The notes under the pieces are model-generated. The model was not told where the DNA came from, did not search any database, and saw only the letters and a program-made list of their open reading frames with translations. A program made the position numbers and the translations under genes. Shown here piece by piece: positions 44,467 to 52,649 of a stretch of DNA of 64,000 bases; positions within the stretch are counted from its first letter, which is position 1, and each line of letters starts with the position of its first letter. Origin of the DNA: Paenibacillus sp. E222 (GTDB lineage Bacteria > Bacillota > Bacilli > Paenibacillales > Paenibacillaceae); contig NZ_CP058552.1 of assembly GCF_013401555.1 (NCBI RefSeq), forward strand, positions 6,820,001 through 6,884,000, given 5' to 3'.

Positions 44467-45057
44467 TACCTCTCTTCTGCTTAACTTCTTAAATGCCAAG
44501 TATTCCTGCTCGGAATATATATAACTTAATATCTTTTCCGCACATGCAGCTGAGCTAAGCTCTTCCGTATTCACTTCCAGATCATATTCATCATAAGAGT
44601 AGATGTAGTCGAACTGGGAATGGGCAAGTCCAATCTCACGATCTCTCCTGCTCTGCTCTCTTCTGGTGAGTTCTTCTTTCGAGCACTGCACACCTACAAA
44701 CAATATCGGATAATCCGATAGTAAATCATAAAAACCGTTAAACCACTTGTCATTGCTGATGACCGTATCTACGATGACATTCAAACCCATTTCCGAAAAC
44801 AGTTTAATGGTTGCACAGTACAACGAATTGATAGGGTCGAACAGGATATCTGTCATCACATGGTGTTCCACTTCTCTCGTTGGTTTCATATCTGGGTATG
44901 TATTGTCGATAAACTGATCATAATTTTGGGCAAATTGATCTACAGACAGATGATGAAACGGAACCTCTCCCTGATTTTTCAATTCCATCGCGATGCTTGT
45001 CTTCCCCGCACTTGACGTTCCGTTCAAAAATATAATGAGTCCTCGTTCCATATTCAT
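44455..45057 (-). CDS. Chloramphenicol-phosphotransferase-like kinase (P-loop)
   Basis: A 200-residue P-loop protein with GTSSAGKT at residues 13-20, then HHLSVDQF and DTVISND segments, the layout of the CPT family (chloramphenicol phosphotransferase-like). Members phosphorylate small molecules; most have no proven link to chloramphenicol. A conserved Asp in the SVDQF segment fits the catalytic base. It is a single gene within the accessory region, with no attC-like site nearby. Confidence 0.75.
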   Translation of the reverse strand: MNMERGLIIFLNGTSSAGKTSIAMELKNQGEVPFHHLSVDQFAQNYDQFIDNTYPDMKPTREVEHHVMTDILFDPINSLYCATIKLFSEMGLNVIVDTVISNDKWFNGFYDLLSDYPILFVGVQCSKEELTRREQSRRDREIGLAHSQFDYIYSYDEYDLEVNTEELSSAACAEKILSYIYSEQEYLAFKKLSRREVKTP

Positions 45058-45231
45058 CCACCCTTATCATTAGAATTGGTGCTGCCATTCAAATCACATA
45101 CCAAAAAAATTCCCAAGTCATAAGGCCTTCCCTTATAGCTTTTATACATCCTAGAACCAGAATCGAATAAAAGATTTGGTTCGAAGCTATATGTCCCATG
45201 AATCATTTTTCCAACGAAATCTTCTGCCAAG

Positions 45232-45771
45232 TTAATTAGATACTTCTCTTTCCTTCATAATATATTGTTTAAAATACTCCCTAAACACATCATTAATCTC
45301 CTGCATTTCAATAATTTCGTTTCGAAACTTATCTTTTATCTCTTCTCTTTGTTTATGTTCAAGCTCCATGTTGAATTCTTCAGCTTCATATTGACTTAAC
45401 AGATCAAAAAAGTATTCACAAGGCTCTTTCACAGCTTCACAACTGTCAGCATACTGACCAGATTCCAGCAGAAAGCTGGCCCAGGATATTTCTCTTCTTT
45501 CGTACTTTATGTACAAACAAGCAATGTATTGATCGAAATGTTTACTATTGTAATAAGTAATACAAGGTTCTGAATGAATGTATTTGTTAACGATTTCAAT
45601 AGCACTGCCTTGATAACGCACCGCAGCTAACTCGATGATCCAATACGGCGGTTTCGTGTATGCAAGGATCATGTCATCACAAAAAGGCTGAAAATGCTTG
45701 TACCAGATTAATTTACTCCCCAGCATAATGCCTAGCTTACAAGCAAACTCTTTATTAGGTTCTATTTTCAT
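45232..45771 (-). CDS. Hypothetical protein
   Basis: A 179-residue protein rich in aromatic and acidic residues (WYKHFQPFCDDMILAYTKPP; SWASFLLESGQYADS). No signal peptide, membrane segment or known motif was recognised. It has a plausible ribosome binding site (AAGGAG) before ATG 45771 and lies in an accessory stretch between the CPT-like kinase and the cyclase on the same strand, with 170 empty bases downstream. Confidence 0.55.
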   Translation of the reverse strand: MKIEPNKEFACKLGIMLGSKLIWYKHFQPFCDDMILAYTKPPYWIIELAAVRYQGSAIEIVNKYIHSEPCITYYNSKHFDQYIACLYIKYERREISWASFLLESGQYADSCEAVKEPCEYFFDLLSQYEAEEFNMELEHKQREEIKDKFRNEIIEMQEINDVFREYFKQYIMKEREVSN

Positions 45772-45861
45772 GTCGAGAACTCCTTGTCTACTAGCCTTCA
45801 GCCTAATCTCCCAGGTGACTACGCCAATAAAATTGGACGAATAGGTGAGCCTGATCCATTT

Positions 45862-46575
45862 TTAATTTTCAAAGGAAGTGCCATAAATATGCCCTGCTGC
45901 TGGAGCCTGATTCATTCTGCTGAACCCTTCCATGATCAAGATATGGTTAGGCAAAAAATATTCTACATGACCTGGAGCGCTCAGGATTTCCCCGTTCACC
46001 ATACAAATATCTACCCCTGGTGTATCTGCTCCAATAGCTTTAATGCCCGACTCGTAAAAATATTTGCACACCTCACGGGTGAGTCCAGGCTCATTTTTCC
46101 CCCACCAGTCTCTCTCCTTGCCGCTCGCATCCGGCTTATAGTATTGGTCCCAGCCAAAGTCAATCAGCACAATATCACCTGCCTGAAGAGTGAAGTTATC
46201 CCGCTTCTCTACCTCTCGGATCATGTCCAATCCAACAGGTTTGCCTGCTTCAAGAGTGAAATTTTCCAGATCATATTTCTTGTAGGGACCAATCAGGCAA
46301 TCCACCGGAAGTTGATCAATCGCTGCCTGTTCTCCGTGACAATGCACTGGGGCATCCACATGTGAGCCCGTATGCTCTGATATGATTAACGTCTGTGCAT
46401 AGTATCCATGATGGCAGAAGTTGCGATGATTCTCCACAATGCCGAGAGATGGATGATGATGAAATCCCGGCATATTCGTTTCAAATACGGGTGAAATATC
46501 GTATACGTTCAGTTGATTAAAACAATTCATAAATTGATGGACAAGCTCAGAAGATTGCAAAAGAAACACCTCCAT
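45862..46575 (-). CDS. Cyclase family protein (kynurenine-formamidase-like metal hydrolase)
   Basis: A 237-residue protein with HTGSHVDAPVHC, the metal-binding HxGTHxD-type motif of the cyclase/KynB family, preceded by the conserved Asp/aromatic region and followed by DIVLIDFGWDQYY and a late VDICMVNGE segment. Members hydrolyse amides or lactones such as N-formylkynurenine. Without kynureninase nearby, the substrate is open. It stands alone. Confidence 0.82.
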   Translation of the reverse strand: MEVFLLQSSELVHQFMNCFNQLNVYDISPVFETNMPGFHHHPSLGIVENHRNFCHHGYYAQTLIISEHTGSHVDAPVHCHGEQAAIDQLPVDCLIGPYKKYDLENFTLEAGKPVGLDMIREVEKRDNFTLQAGDIVLIDFGWDQYYKPDASGKERDWWGKNEPGLTREVCKYFYESGIKAIGADTPGVDICMVNGEILSAPGHVEYFLPNHILIMEGFSRMNQAPAAGHIYGTSFEN

Positions 46576-46632
46576 ACTTGAGTAAACTTACTGCTCTGCT
46601 CTACTCATCTCGCATACTTCTTTTTACATCTT

Positions 46633-46794
46633 TTATTCTCTCATTCTGACTAGTGCTCGTTTGGCCGCTAGTTTCCCCTTATGCATTCCGTCTTTGGAGA
46701 CCTCTATCAACTTTTCTCTAGTCGGAGTGTAACGATGGAAACCAATAATCTCACATGCTCTCTCTTGTACTCTGTTAAAGAGCTCCGCAAACAT
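46633..46794 (-). CDS. 53-residue basic hypothetical protein
   Basis: AAGGGGG lies 6 bases before ATG 46794. The frame of 53 codons encodes MFAELFNRVQERACEIIGFH and ends KLAAKRALVRMRE, a short helical basic protein. It follows the gene at 46815 by 20 bases on the same strand. The strong ribosome binding site and codon pattern support it; the function is unknown. Confidence 0.6.
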   Translation of the reverse strand: MFAELFNRVQERACEIIGFHRYTPTREKLIEVSKDGMHKGKLAAKRALVRMRE

Positions 46795-46814
46795 ATTTTG
46801 CCCCCTTCCAGAAT

Positions 46815-47060
46815 TTATCCCACACCAGATTGATCATGAAAACAATCGCTATGTTTTATTAACGTTTGCCAATGTATAGCTTCGTTTGAGTCTCTCCATT
46901 CTTCCGTAATATCTTCGTCCTCTTCAATCTCTAATCCAGCCAGCCTAGCCGCCTTGTCGATAAAATCAGCCAATTCTTCACGTTCCATCGTCTCAATAAA
47001 ATAATCATTGGCCTCATTCATTTCGTTAAAGGTAACCAACACTTCTTCTACAGCCTTCAT
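46815..47060 (-). CDS. Small acidic hypothetical protein
   Basis: An 81-residue acidic protein (for example TMEREELADFIDKAARLAGL, EIEEDEDITEEWRD) without recognised motif. It lies 38 bases after the gene at 47099 and 20 bases before the 53-residue gene, forming a three-gene unit. The mixture of acidic and basic small partners resembles phage or toxin-immunity clusters, but nothing confirms this. Confidence 0.55.
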   Translation of the reverse strand: MKAVEEVLVTFNEMNEANDYFIETMEREELADFIDKAARLAGLEIEEDEDITEEWRDSNEAIHWQTLIKHSDCFHDQSGVG

Positions 47061-47098
47061 AATACGCTCGGAATCATTCCCTCCATATTTAGCTTTTA

Positions 47099-47653
47099 CT
47101 AACCAAACCAGAAAATCACCCGCACATCTTTGGGCTCTCCTAACGCTGACAGTTTCGGGATAGTTTCATGAATGAAATCGGAACATACGTGTTTAACATT
47201 TCTGTATTCCATGAACGTATCACAATAAAAGCGCTCGTCCCATTTGAAATGCAATAATTCCTCTACTAGAAGCCAGCTGTGGTCATAGAAGTCATCCTTA
47301 TTCTCCAATGCAACTTCGCGTAATTCAGGAGACAGATCAGTCGGTAAGCCTCGCGGAGAGGATATAAATTTAAGATTGCGCTCATTTCTAGTATTAGACA
47401 AAATACCAAATAGATCATAATTTCTATTCCCTCTATAAAATTCACTTGGATCACTTAGTATGAGCTGAGAAATATCTTCTTCCGGGTACAGGTAGTGGTT
47501 AGGATTAACCTTCCAGCGATCCTCACTGACCCAGCGGGCTGTATCATTCAGTTCTTTTTCACTCTTGGGAATCTCGATCACGCTGCCATTCGTCCATTGA
47601 TATTCTCTTTGGTAGTGTCTTTTTTCTACATAAAACCAAATGTCTGTCCCCAT
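47099..47653 (-). CDS. Hypothetical protein, phage-like
   Basis: A 184-residue protein beginning MGTDIWFYVEKR, with YDLFGILSNTRNE, SSPRGLPTDLSPE and DHSWLLVEELL. I recall similar sequences as uncharacterised proteins in phages and accessory regions, with the PRGLP and HSWL parts conserved. There is no enzymatic motif. It is the first gene of the unit continuing to 46633. Confidence 0.6.
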   Translation of the reverse strand: MGTDIWFYVEKRHYQREYQWTNGSVIEIPKSEKELNDTARWVSEDRWKVNPNHYLYPEEDISQLILSDPSEFYRGNRNYDLFGILSNTRNERNLKFISSPRGLPTDLSPELREVALENKDDFYDHSWLLVEELLHFKWDERFYCDTFMEYRNVKHVCSDFIHETIPKLSALGEPKDVRVIFWFG

Positions 47654-47729
47654 GACTCCTCCAGAAACATGTTGTGACTTGTTGTGACTTCATCAGATGA
47701 TTGACTCCCATCTCCATTTAAACATTTCA

Positions 47730-47905
47730 TTCTAATGTAAAGATTTCGCCTTTCCAGTTCACCCTTCTGATCTCTTTGTCTTTCAAAAGACACCAGTCAA
47801 TAATCTCCCCAATCAAGCCTGGTGTGACAATTCATATTTAATGATCCCTTCATCATCAATATCCGGTTCCACGTACAAATACAACAATCGACTAAAACGA
47901 TGATC
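47730..47905 (-). pseudogene. Remnant related to the one at 32690
   Basis: Two frames on the minus strand join as YLYVEPDIDDEGIIKYELS and then LIGEIIDWCLLKDKEIRRVN, ending VNWKGEIFTLE before a TGA. The first part resembles YVDPDANNEGIITLHI at 32800. One frameshift breaks the gene. Confidence 0.4.
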
Positions 47906-47971
47906 TTGCGTTTATATTTTTTCCTTACACCCATCATTTTACCTCATCTTTTAATCTGTCCTCTCACTGTA

Positions 47972-48632
47972 TTACTGAACATTCATCGATTCTGCAATTT
48001 GGATTAATTTCTCTGCCGACGTCTGCTGGCCGATGAGTTCATACTGCAGCGCCTTTCTGCTGCTTCCCTCTTCAATCCAAATCAAGCGATCTGTTCCGTG
48101 ATTTGAAAAGTAAAATGCTTCCGCACCCCGTACATGCAATGATTTCACCTGAGACAGTTCATGGTCAGACAGTTGAATTCGGCTTTTGGTCGTTCCGAAA
48201 ATGTTAAGTTTAAACGTACCGTATTCTTTGTACGTGATACGGACACCCACAAGCTTGGTGTTTGGTTTCAGGTCGCGCACCACAACATTTTGTCCAGATG
48301 TTTTGCTTTCTTCCACCATTTCATCTATCTCATCCGGTGTTAGATTATCGAACCCATAATAGACTTGAATGGTGTGCACATCAACATGAGCCGGAAACCT
48401 TGGGCGCCACAGAGATAATGTTTCCGATAACCGATCCAAGCCATGCTCCCACTCAACAGCTGCATAGTTTATTTGCTGCGTGAATTGGTTTTCTGTGGCA
48501 TCCGCAATATAAATCGCCTTCCCATCCACCCGGCCGCAGATCACGTATGATATGGTCCATGATATGATCACTTTCAAGCGATTCGATCTGAATTTTCCCA
48601 AGAAAATCACCGCTTTTATTTTTAATTTCCAT
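47972..48632 (-). pseudogene. DUF4367-like protein with probable N-terminal frameshift
   Basis: The C-terminal half (AEAFYFSNHGTDRLIWIEEG, then YELIGQQTSAEKLIQIAESM) is the DUF4367 pattern found at the end of anti-sigma-like proteins. The N-terminus in the long open frame (from 48676) reads as nonsense. Starting at ATG 48632, with AAGGAGTGA at good spacing, the neighbouring frame gives MEIKNKSGDFLGKIQIESLE. A single frameshift near 48535 would join the two. The gene may be broken or the base call wrong. Confidence 0.55.
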
Positions 48633-48689
48633 ACGTGCTCACTCCTTTGCTTTTGGGATATATACTCATCGTTCAAAATAGCTTCACTT

Positions 48690-48850
48690 TTATGTTAAAA
48701 ACATGACATTTTCTCTCAGCATTGTCAATTCAGGATTATCAACCACACTTATTTTGCGCTTAGGTTGTGCTGTCTTGTTAATGTGCCTTGCTTTCCAGCC
48801 AGAACTTTCGTCAGCGAAATAGAAGGGCGATTCACTTTTTTTTGTAAAAG
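48690..48850 (-). other. Possible C-terminal gene fragment
   Basis: On the minus strand FYFADESSGWKARHINK and ISVVDNPELTMLRENVMFLT run to a stop at 48690. The composition looks protein-like, but the upstream part of the frame runs into the hairpin train and has no start. Probably the tail of a lost gene. Confidence 0.3.
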
Positions 48851-48860
48851 GTGAAGCGGG

Positions 48861-49139
48861 ACGCGGCTGTACAGTAACAAGCCGCGTAAGGGTGAGGTGC
48901 TGCTCCCATTGGGTGCAGCACCTCATGGGTAGGTTACCCCGCGATATGTGATCGCGGGGCTCATGCTGACATCACGGGTGCATGACCGTGATGTCAGCAT
49001 GTGCGTGCATCACGACGGCTACTCGTGATGCCCAAAACGTGCAGCATCACGTTGGTGCAACTGTGATGCACGCCAATAAGCGCCACGATCACGTCGTCGT
49101 GGCGCTCCTCCCCGCTGCATGATACCAATCGCATGCAGC
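48861..49139. repeat. Hairpin train 2 (eight consecutive hairpins)
   Basis: Consecutive inverted repeats with short gaps: 48861-48887 (ACGCGGCT/AGCCGCGT), 48893-48925 (11 bp, TGAGGTGCTGC), 48937-48959 (CCCCGCGAT/ATCGCGGGG), 48962-49001 (16 bp perfect, CATGCTGACATCACGG), 49007-49031 (GCATCACGA/TCGTGATGC), 49044-49069 (GCATCAC with inner GTTG/CAAC), 49079-49106 (AGCGCCACGA/TCGTGGCGCT) and 49114-49139 (GCTGCATG/CATGCAGC). The series ends 6 bases before the stop of the TetR gene. The first stems match train 1. Confidence 0.88.
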
Positions 49140-49144
49140 TTCTT

Positions 49145-49738
49145 TCAATTATCCGTATCCAGATTCCTTTCGAGCAATGCACCTATACGCTCGGCCATAA
49201 CGGATGGAGGAAGTGGCTTTTCTTTTTTAAACCACCATTCTACTACGCCAACAATCGCCGCCCCCAGAAACTGAACCTCAACATTTATCCCTTCCGTTAT
49301 TGCTGCAATGCTTCCACCTTCGGATACACTGTTCCCTTTCTCCAATTCTCCGATGAAAAAGGCCAGAAACTGATTTCGGAAAAAAGAACTTCCTTTACTC
49401 GCCAGCAATGCGGAGAAAAATAAAGAATGATTTTCAAAATATTCGAACCACACTAACCCCATATCGTTATAACCAGCATCATCTTCTGTAGATTCACAGA
49501 TCTCGCGCAGGTTCGTAATATGTTCTTCGATGAGCTTATCGAGAAGATCGAATTTGTCCGTGTAATGAAGATAGATCGTTCTGCGGCTAACATCCGCTCT
49601 GTCGGAGATATCTTGTATCGTGATTTGATCAAAATCCTTTTCAATCATCAGTTCAATAACTGCCATTTTGATGGCTTCCTGGGATTTACGTACCCTTCGA
49701 TCCACCTTTAACACTTGAAAACCCCCAGTTTTCTTCAT
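49145..49738 (-). CDS. TetR/AcrR-family transcriptional regulator
   Basis: A 197-residue regulator with the TetR helix-turn-helix at about 15-65 (KSQEAIKMAVIELMIEKDF, ITIQDISDRADVSRRTIYLHY). The C-terminal domain matches the TetR_C pattern seen in YxaF/DhaS-like regulators. It is divergent from the NmrA-like gene at 49893, its likely target. ATG 49738 is used; the family usually begins about ten residues later at a second possible start, VDRRVRKS. Confidence 0.87.
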   Translation of the reverse strand: MKKTGGFQVLKVDRRVRKSQEAIKMAVIELMIEKDFDQITIQDISDRADVSRRTIYLHYTDKFDLLDKLIEEHITNLREICESTEDDAGYNDMGLVWFEYFENHSLFFSALLASKGSSFFRNQFLAFFIGELEKGNSVSEGGSIAAITEGINVEVQFLGAAIVGVVEWWFKKEKPLPPSVMAERIGALLERNLDTDN

Positions 49739-49772
49739 AGTTCTTACACAATTTCAGTGAACCTGTGAACTA

Positions 49773-49861
49773 ATGCACGAAATCCGACTTTTTAAGACTT
49801 GTAGCGTTTTTATTTCTGTATACCATTATACATACATGATAAATAATACACTATCGTGCAT
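49773..49861. promoter_or_regulatory. Inverted repeat in the TetR/NmrA-like divergent promoter region
   Basis: ATGCACGA (49773-49780) and TCGTGCAT (49854-49861) form an 8-base inverted repeat in the intergenic region. They may be half-sites of the TetR operator. The spacing of 73 bases is longer than a single dimer site, so two separate sites are more likely. Confidence 0.35.
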
Positions 49862-49892
49862 TTATGCATGAATGGGAATGGAGTTAATAAAC

Positions 49893-50594
49893 ATGAAAAT
49901 TGCAGTTATTGGGGCTACAGGAGGAACTGGAAGGAAAGTAATGGACCGTTCGCTTGCTTTAGGACACAAGATTATCGGCGTTGCTCGTCGGCCGGAATCC
50001 CTATCGCCAAAAGAGGGACTCACCGTTAGAAAAGGAGATGTATTAGACGAACATAGCATGGTCAACGCCATTACGGGGGCAGACGTTGTGATCAGCTGCA
50101 TAGGTCCTCCCAGTAATTTGTCGCCGGAGTCCGCCGCGAAGAACTTGGGAAATATCAGAGCTGGAATACATACAATCGCGGCTAATTTCTCACCAGGTAC
50201 GGTCATGTCCGAAGGAATTCCAAATATCGTTTCAGCCTGTCAGCGTACAGGTGTGAAGCGCATAGTTATGCAGAGCGGCATTAATTTGAGCGATGGGAAA
50301 GAGCTTTCTCTTTTCAACGGGTTGGCGGTGTGTCTGATGCGCAGCATCTTTCGGAAGGCGATTCAGGATAAAAGTATGGCAGAGAAAGCACTCATCCAGA
50401 GTGAACTGGATTGGGTCATTGTACGTGCATCCGTGCTTCAATATGCGGAGGGTACGTTGCACTATACGGCAGGACCACTGGCTCGCATCAACCCGCTCGG
50501 GGCGCTTCCCTTTGAAGACTGTGCCGACTGCCTGGTGCGTGCGGCGACCAGTGAGCCCGAGTGGACAAGAAGGATTGTTAATGTAGGACGGTAA
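49893..50594 (+). CDS. NAD(P)-binding SDR, NmrA-like
   Basis: A 233-residue protein with the Rossmann motif VIGATGGTGRKVM at the N-terminus, and VISCIGPPSN and WVIVRASVLQYAEG segments of the atypical short-chain dehydrogenase NmrA/YwnB group. Members bind NAD(P)H and act as oxidoreductases or redox sensors. ATG 49893 is preceded by GGAG at 9 bases; an upstream in-frame ATG at 49872 is less likely. It is divergent from a TetR regulator. Confidence 0.85.
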   Translation: MKIAVIGATGGTGRKVMDRSLALGHKIIGVARRPESLSPKEGLTVRKGDVLDEHSMVNAITGADVVISCIGPPSNLSPESAAKNLGNIRAGIHTIAANFSPGTVMSEGIPNIVSACQRTGVKRIVMQSGINLSDGKELSLFNGLAVCLMRSIFRKAIQDKSMAEKALIQSELDWVIVRASVLQYAEGTLHYTAGPLARINPLGALPFEDCADCLVRAATSEPEWTRRIVNVGR

Positions 50595-50699
50595 GATTGA
50601 TAGCGATGGCATATTAATTTCATTTTCTTTGTCATTATTACAACACCACAGCACACTGCCTTGAAGAAATTCAAAAATTGCAATACGACCCAGCATGTG

Positions 50700-50850
50700 T
50701 TGAGGTTCTTTCTCCTACTTGGTCCAAGGACGGAAGTCTGATGTGTGAATATCGATTTTCACTTCTTCCGAAATAAAGCCCGGAACCTCGTCGAAAACCC
50801 CGGGCGGACCAAGGAACGACAGTCCATCAACTTGAATGCGTTGTTATCGG
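50700..50850 (-). repeat. attC-like recombination site C1 (left part degenerate, probably two merged sites)
   Basis: Right end GTTATCGG (50843-50850) is the exact reverse complement of CCGATAAC at 51330, start of the same cassette. The left arm is missing. A second right-arm-like stretch, GGTCCAAGGACGGAAGTCTG then TGTGTGAATATCGA, at 50730-50757 points to an older site fused with it. Confidence 0.7.
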
Positions 50851-50865
50851 ATTTTTTCCTTTTCC

Positions 50866-51285
50866 TCAATATACATACTCGGTGTTGGCTTGTAAGTATA
50901 TCATAATTTCATCTGCTCTTATAATGACTTTATTCCCCACAGTAGCTACTCCTTCTCCAATAATGAAGCCTCTTTTGTTCTTTAAAACCTTATAGTACAA
51001 ATCTAATCGATCACCTGGGTATGCCTGGCCTAGAACTTCAATACCCTTTAAAGCGGACAAGAAGCCTAGCCCGTTATTGTTTGACATTGTTGCAAATGCC
51101 CCCAATTGGGCAAGGCCCTCGATAATCAAAGTGCTTGGAACTGAATTATTATTTTCATAAAAGAACCATTCATTAATTGTTATGTTCTTGTATCCCTTAA
51201 CCCACTTGTTCTGTTCAATTTCAAGAATTTGATCTACAAATAAAAAAGGATACCTGTGAGGTAAAACGTTTGGTATTTTTGTCAT
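50866..51285 (-). CDS. FabZ-like 3-hydroxyacyl-ACP dehydratase (cassette gene)
   Basis: A 139-residue hot-dog-fold protein. LPHRYPFLFVD has the FabZ catalytic His10, and STLIIEGLAQLGAF contains Glu56 of the active site. The usual PGxPxMPG loop is replaced by ENNNSVPS, so substrate range may differ from housekeeping FabZ. It is a lone gene between attC-like sites C2 and C1. Cassette-borne fatty-acid enzymes are unusual; a secondary-metabolite or membrane-modification role is possible. Confidence 0.8.
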   Translation of the reverse strand: MTKIPNVLPHRYPFLFVDQILEIEQNKWVKGYKNITINEWFFYENNNSVPSTLIIEGLAQLGAFATMSNNNGLGFLSALKGIEVLGQAYPGDRLDLYYKVLKNKRGFIIGEGVATVGNKVIIRADEIMIYLQANTEYVY

Positions 51286-51329
51286 GTTTGGAACTCCCTT
51301 AAGTCATCTTTCAGCTCATAATACTTTTC

Positions 51330-51475
51330 CCGATAACGTCTTTGTATTCACGACGCGAGCTGGCCTTAGATAGCTCCTATCTTAGGTCGGCTCGTGTAAG
51401 TCCGATTATCTACCATGATTATACATCGGACGATCAAGGGGTGTAAGCCCCGCAGCGTGGATATAATGTTATCTG
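51330..51475 (-). repeat. attC-like recombination site C2 (146 bp)
   Basis: Left end CCGATAAC, right end GTTATCTG, arms TATTCACG and CGTGGATA. The centre contains CGAGC...GCTCG and AAGGGGTGTAAGCCCC-type stems different from other sites. The expected partner (left arm of C3) is deleted. Confidence 0.8.
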
Positions 51476-51495
51476 AAGGATCGGCCTTCATCGAA

Positions 51496-52044
51496 TCATC
51501 TAGTACCAGTGATTGCTATTATTTGTTGAATAATTCCCACGGTATTATTGAGGTCATTAATGATAAATATATAATTTGCTTCATCTTTACTTGGTTCTAT
51601 TTCTGACAAATTTTCTTGTCTCTCCAATACTTCCAAAAAGCTTGATGCACTTCTAAATATAGCTTTGCTTCTTTGGGAGCGTATAACACGTTCTTTCAGT
51701 AAATCATTGGGTAAATCAAAATAAACAATTATACTTTTAAATCCTTTATTATGAAAATATCGGAGAACTTTTGCTCTTCCTGATTTATTCAAATTAGAGT
51801 TACTTAAAATAATGTGGAAATTGCTTTGCTCCGTAGCATAGTTAACAATTGCGTCAGTTACAGAGAATTTTAAAGTGTTCGGACCTTCTATAGGACGAAG
51901 TTTCTTGTAGTGCTCATTAATAAATTCAGCATGATTATCTTGATCAATTACAATAGCTTGTTGTAATACGGATTCTAATTCTTTGGCAAAGGTGGTTTTG
52001 CCACTATGAGTTTTCCCAACCGTCATGACTACCAAGCGATCCAT
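51496..52044 (-). CDS. P-loop kinase/ATPase (cassette gene)
   Basis: A 182-residue protein with GKTHSGKTT (10-18) as Walker A, then VIDQDNHAEF, a middle IILSNSNLNK segment and a LID-like ERVIRSQRSKAIFRSAS. This resembles zeta-toxin/adenylate-kinase-like small-molecule kinases (AAA_33). The target is unknown. It lies between attC-like sites C3 (left arm lost) and C2, in cassette orientation. Confidence 0.75.
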   Translation of the reverse strand: MDRLVVMTVGKTHSGKTTFAKELESVLQQAIVIDQDNHAEFINEHYKKLRPIEGPNTLKFSVTDAIVNYATEQSNFHIILSNSNLNKSGRAKVLRYFHNKGFKSIIVYFDLPNDLLKERVIRSQRSKAIFRSASSFLEVLERQENLSEIEPSKDEANYIFIINDLNNTVGIIQQIIAITGTR

Positions 52045-52067
52045 AAGATTCTCTCCTATTTCTTTTG

Positions 52068-52161
52068 GGGTGGGGTTATCTGCTTCTTAAATTCCTCTCC
52101 GAAATCCTTCCCGCAGACCTAGGCTCCAGAAGGAGCCGCTGCTTGCATACTATGTTATATG
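52068..52161 (-). repeat. attC-like recombination site C3 (left arm deleted)
   Basis: From GCTTCTTAAATTCC to the right end GTTATATG it aligns with site A5 over about 90 bases, but the first 25 bases, including the R' core, are missing. It would not work as a complete site. The right end differs at one base from the expected complement of CAGATAAC at 52507. Confidence 0.75.
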
Positions 52162-52184
52162 TTGTCAGGCTCTTCTTCGAAATA

Positions 52185-52463
52185 CTAATAAATCATCATG
52201 CCTTCAATTGCTCTGATTTTTAATATCTCCTGGCGTTCCGTTGTCTTTATAAATCCTTCATTTTCGTGCCTATTGTCACTAACCATTCTTCTTGCTTTGT
52301 AATCTCTTTTATATGTGTTGTAGTTCCTCAATGAATGTTTTGCTTTTTCACTCAATTCAATTTGATCTCTTTTGACTAATATGAACTCATCACATATGGT
52401 AAATGCCAAAGATATTAATTGTTTATATGTTACTCCTGTCGGCTCTTCTAATATTTGTATCAT
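52185..52463 (-). CDS. Small hypothetical protein (cassette gene)
   Basis: A 92-residue protein, helical and basic in the middle (KRDYKARRMVSDNRHE). It resembles uncharacterised cassette products and has no known motif. It is the only gene between attC-like sites C4 and C3. A weak GGGGA precedes the ATG at 52463. Confidence 0.55.
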   Translation of the reverse strand: MIQILEEPTGVTYKQLISLAFTICDEFILVKRDQIELSEKAKHSLRNYNTYKRDYKARRMVSDNRHENEGFIKTTERQEILKIRAIEGMMIY

Positions 52464-52506
52464 TCAATTCCCCTTTTATAAAACGCTTTATCTTATAGCC
52501 TGATTG

Positions 52507-52624
52507 CAGATAACGTTCCTGTATTCATGAACCCCGAAGGGGTTGTCTATTGGAATCCCTCTTTGAGATCCTTCCCGCAGACCAAGGCTCCAAAGGAGAC
52601 GCAGCGTGAATATTATGTTATAAG
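52507..52624 (-). repeat. attC-like recombination site C4 (118 bp)
   Basis: Left end CAGATAAC, right end GTTATAAG, arms TATTCATG and CGTGAATA, centre with CCCCGAAGGGG and GGCTCC/GGAG stems as in A2, A4 and A5. Right end differs at one base from the complement of CTCATAAC at attI-like site C. Confidence 0.82.
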
Positions 52625-52649
52625 ATGTCCCTAACTTCCTTGTAATCTC

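Noticed and set aside
44195..44492. Overlapping open frames on both strands at 44.2-44.5 kb
   Set aside because: A third frame on the minus strand reads more like a real protein end, so these two are taken as shadows.
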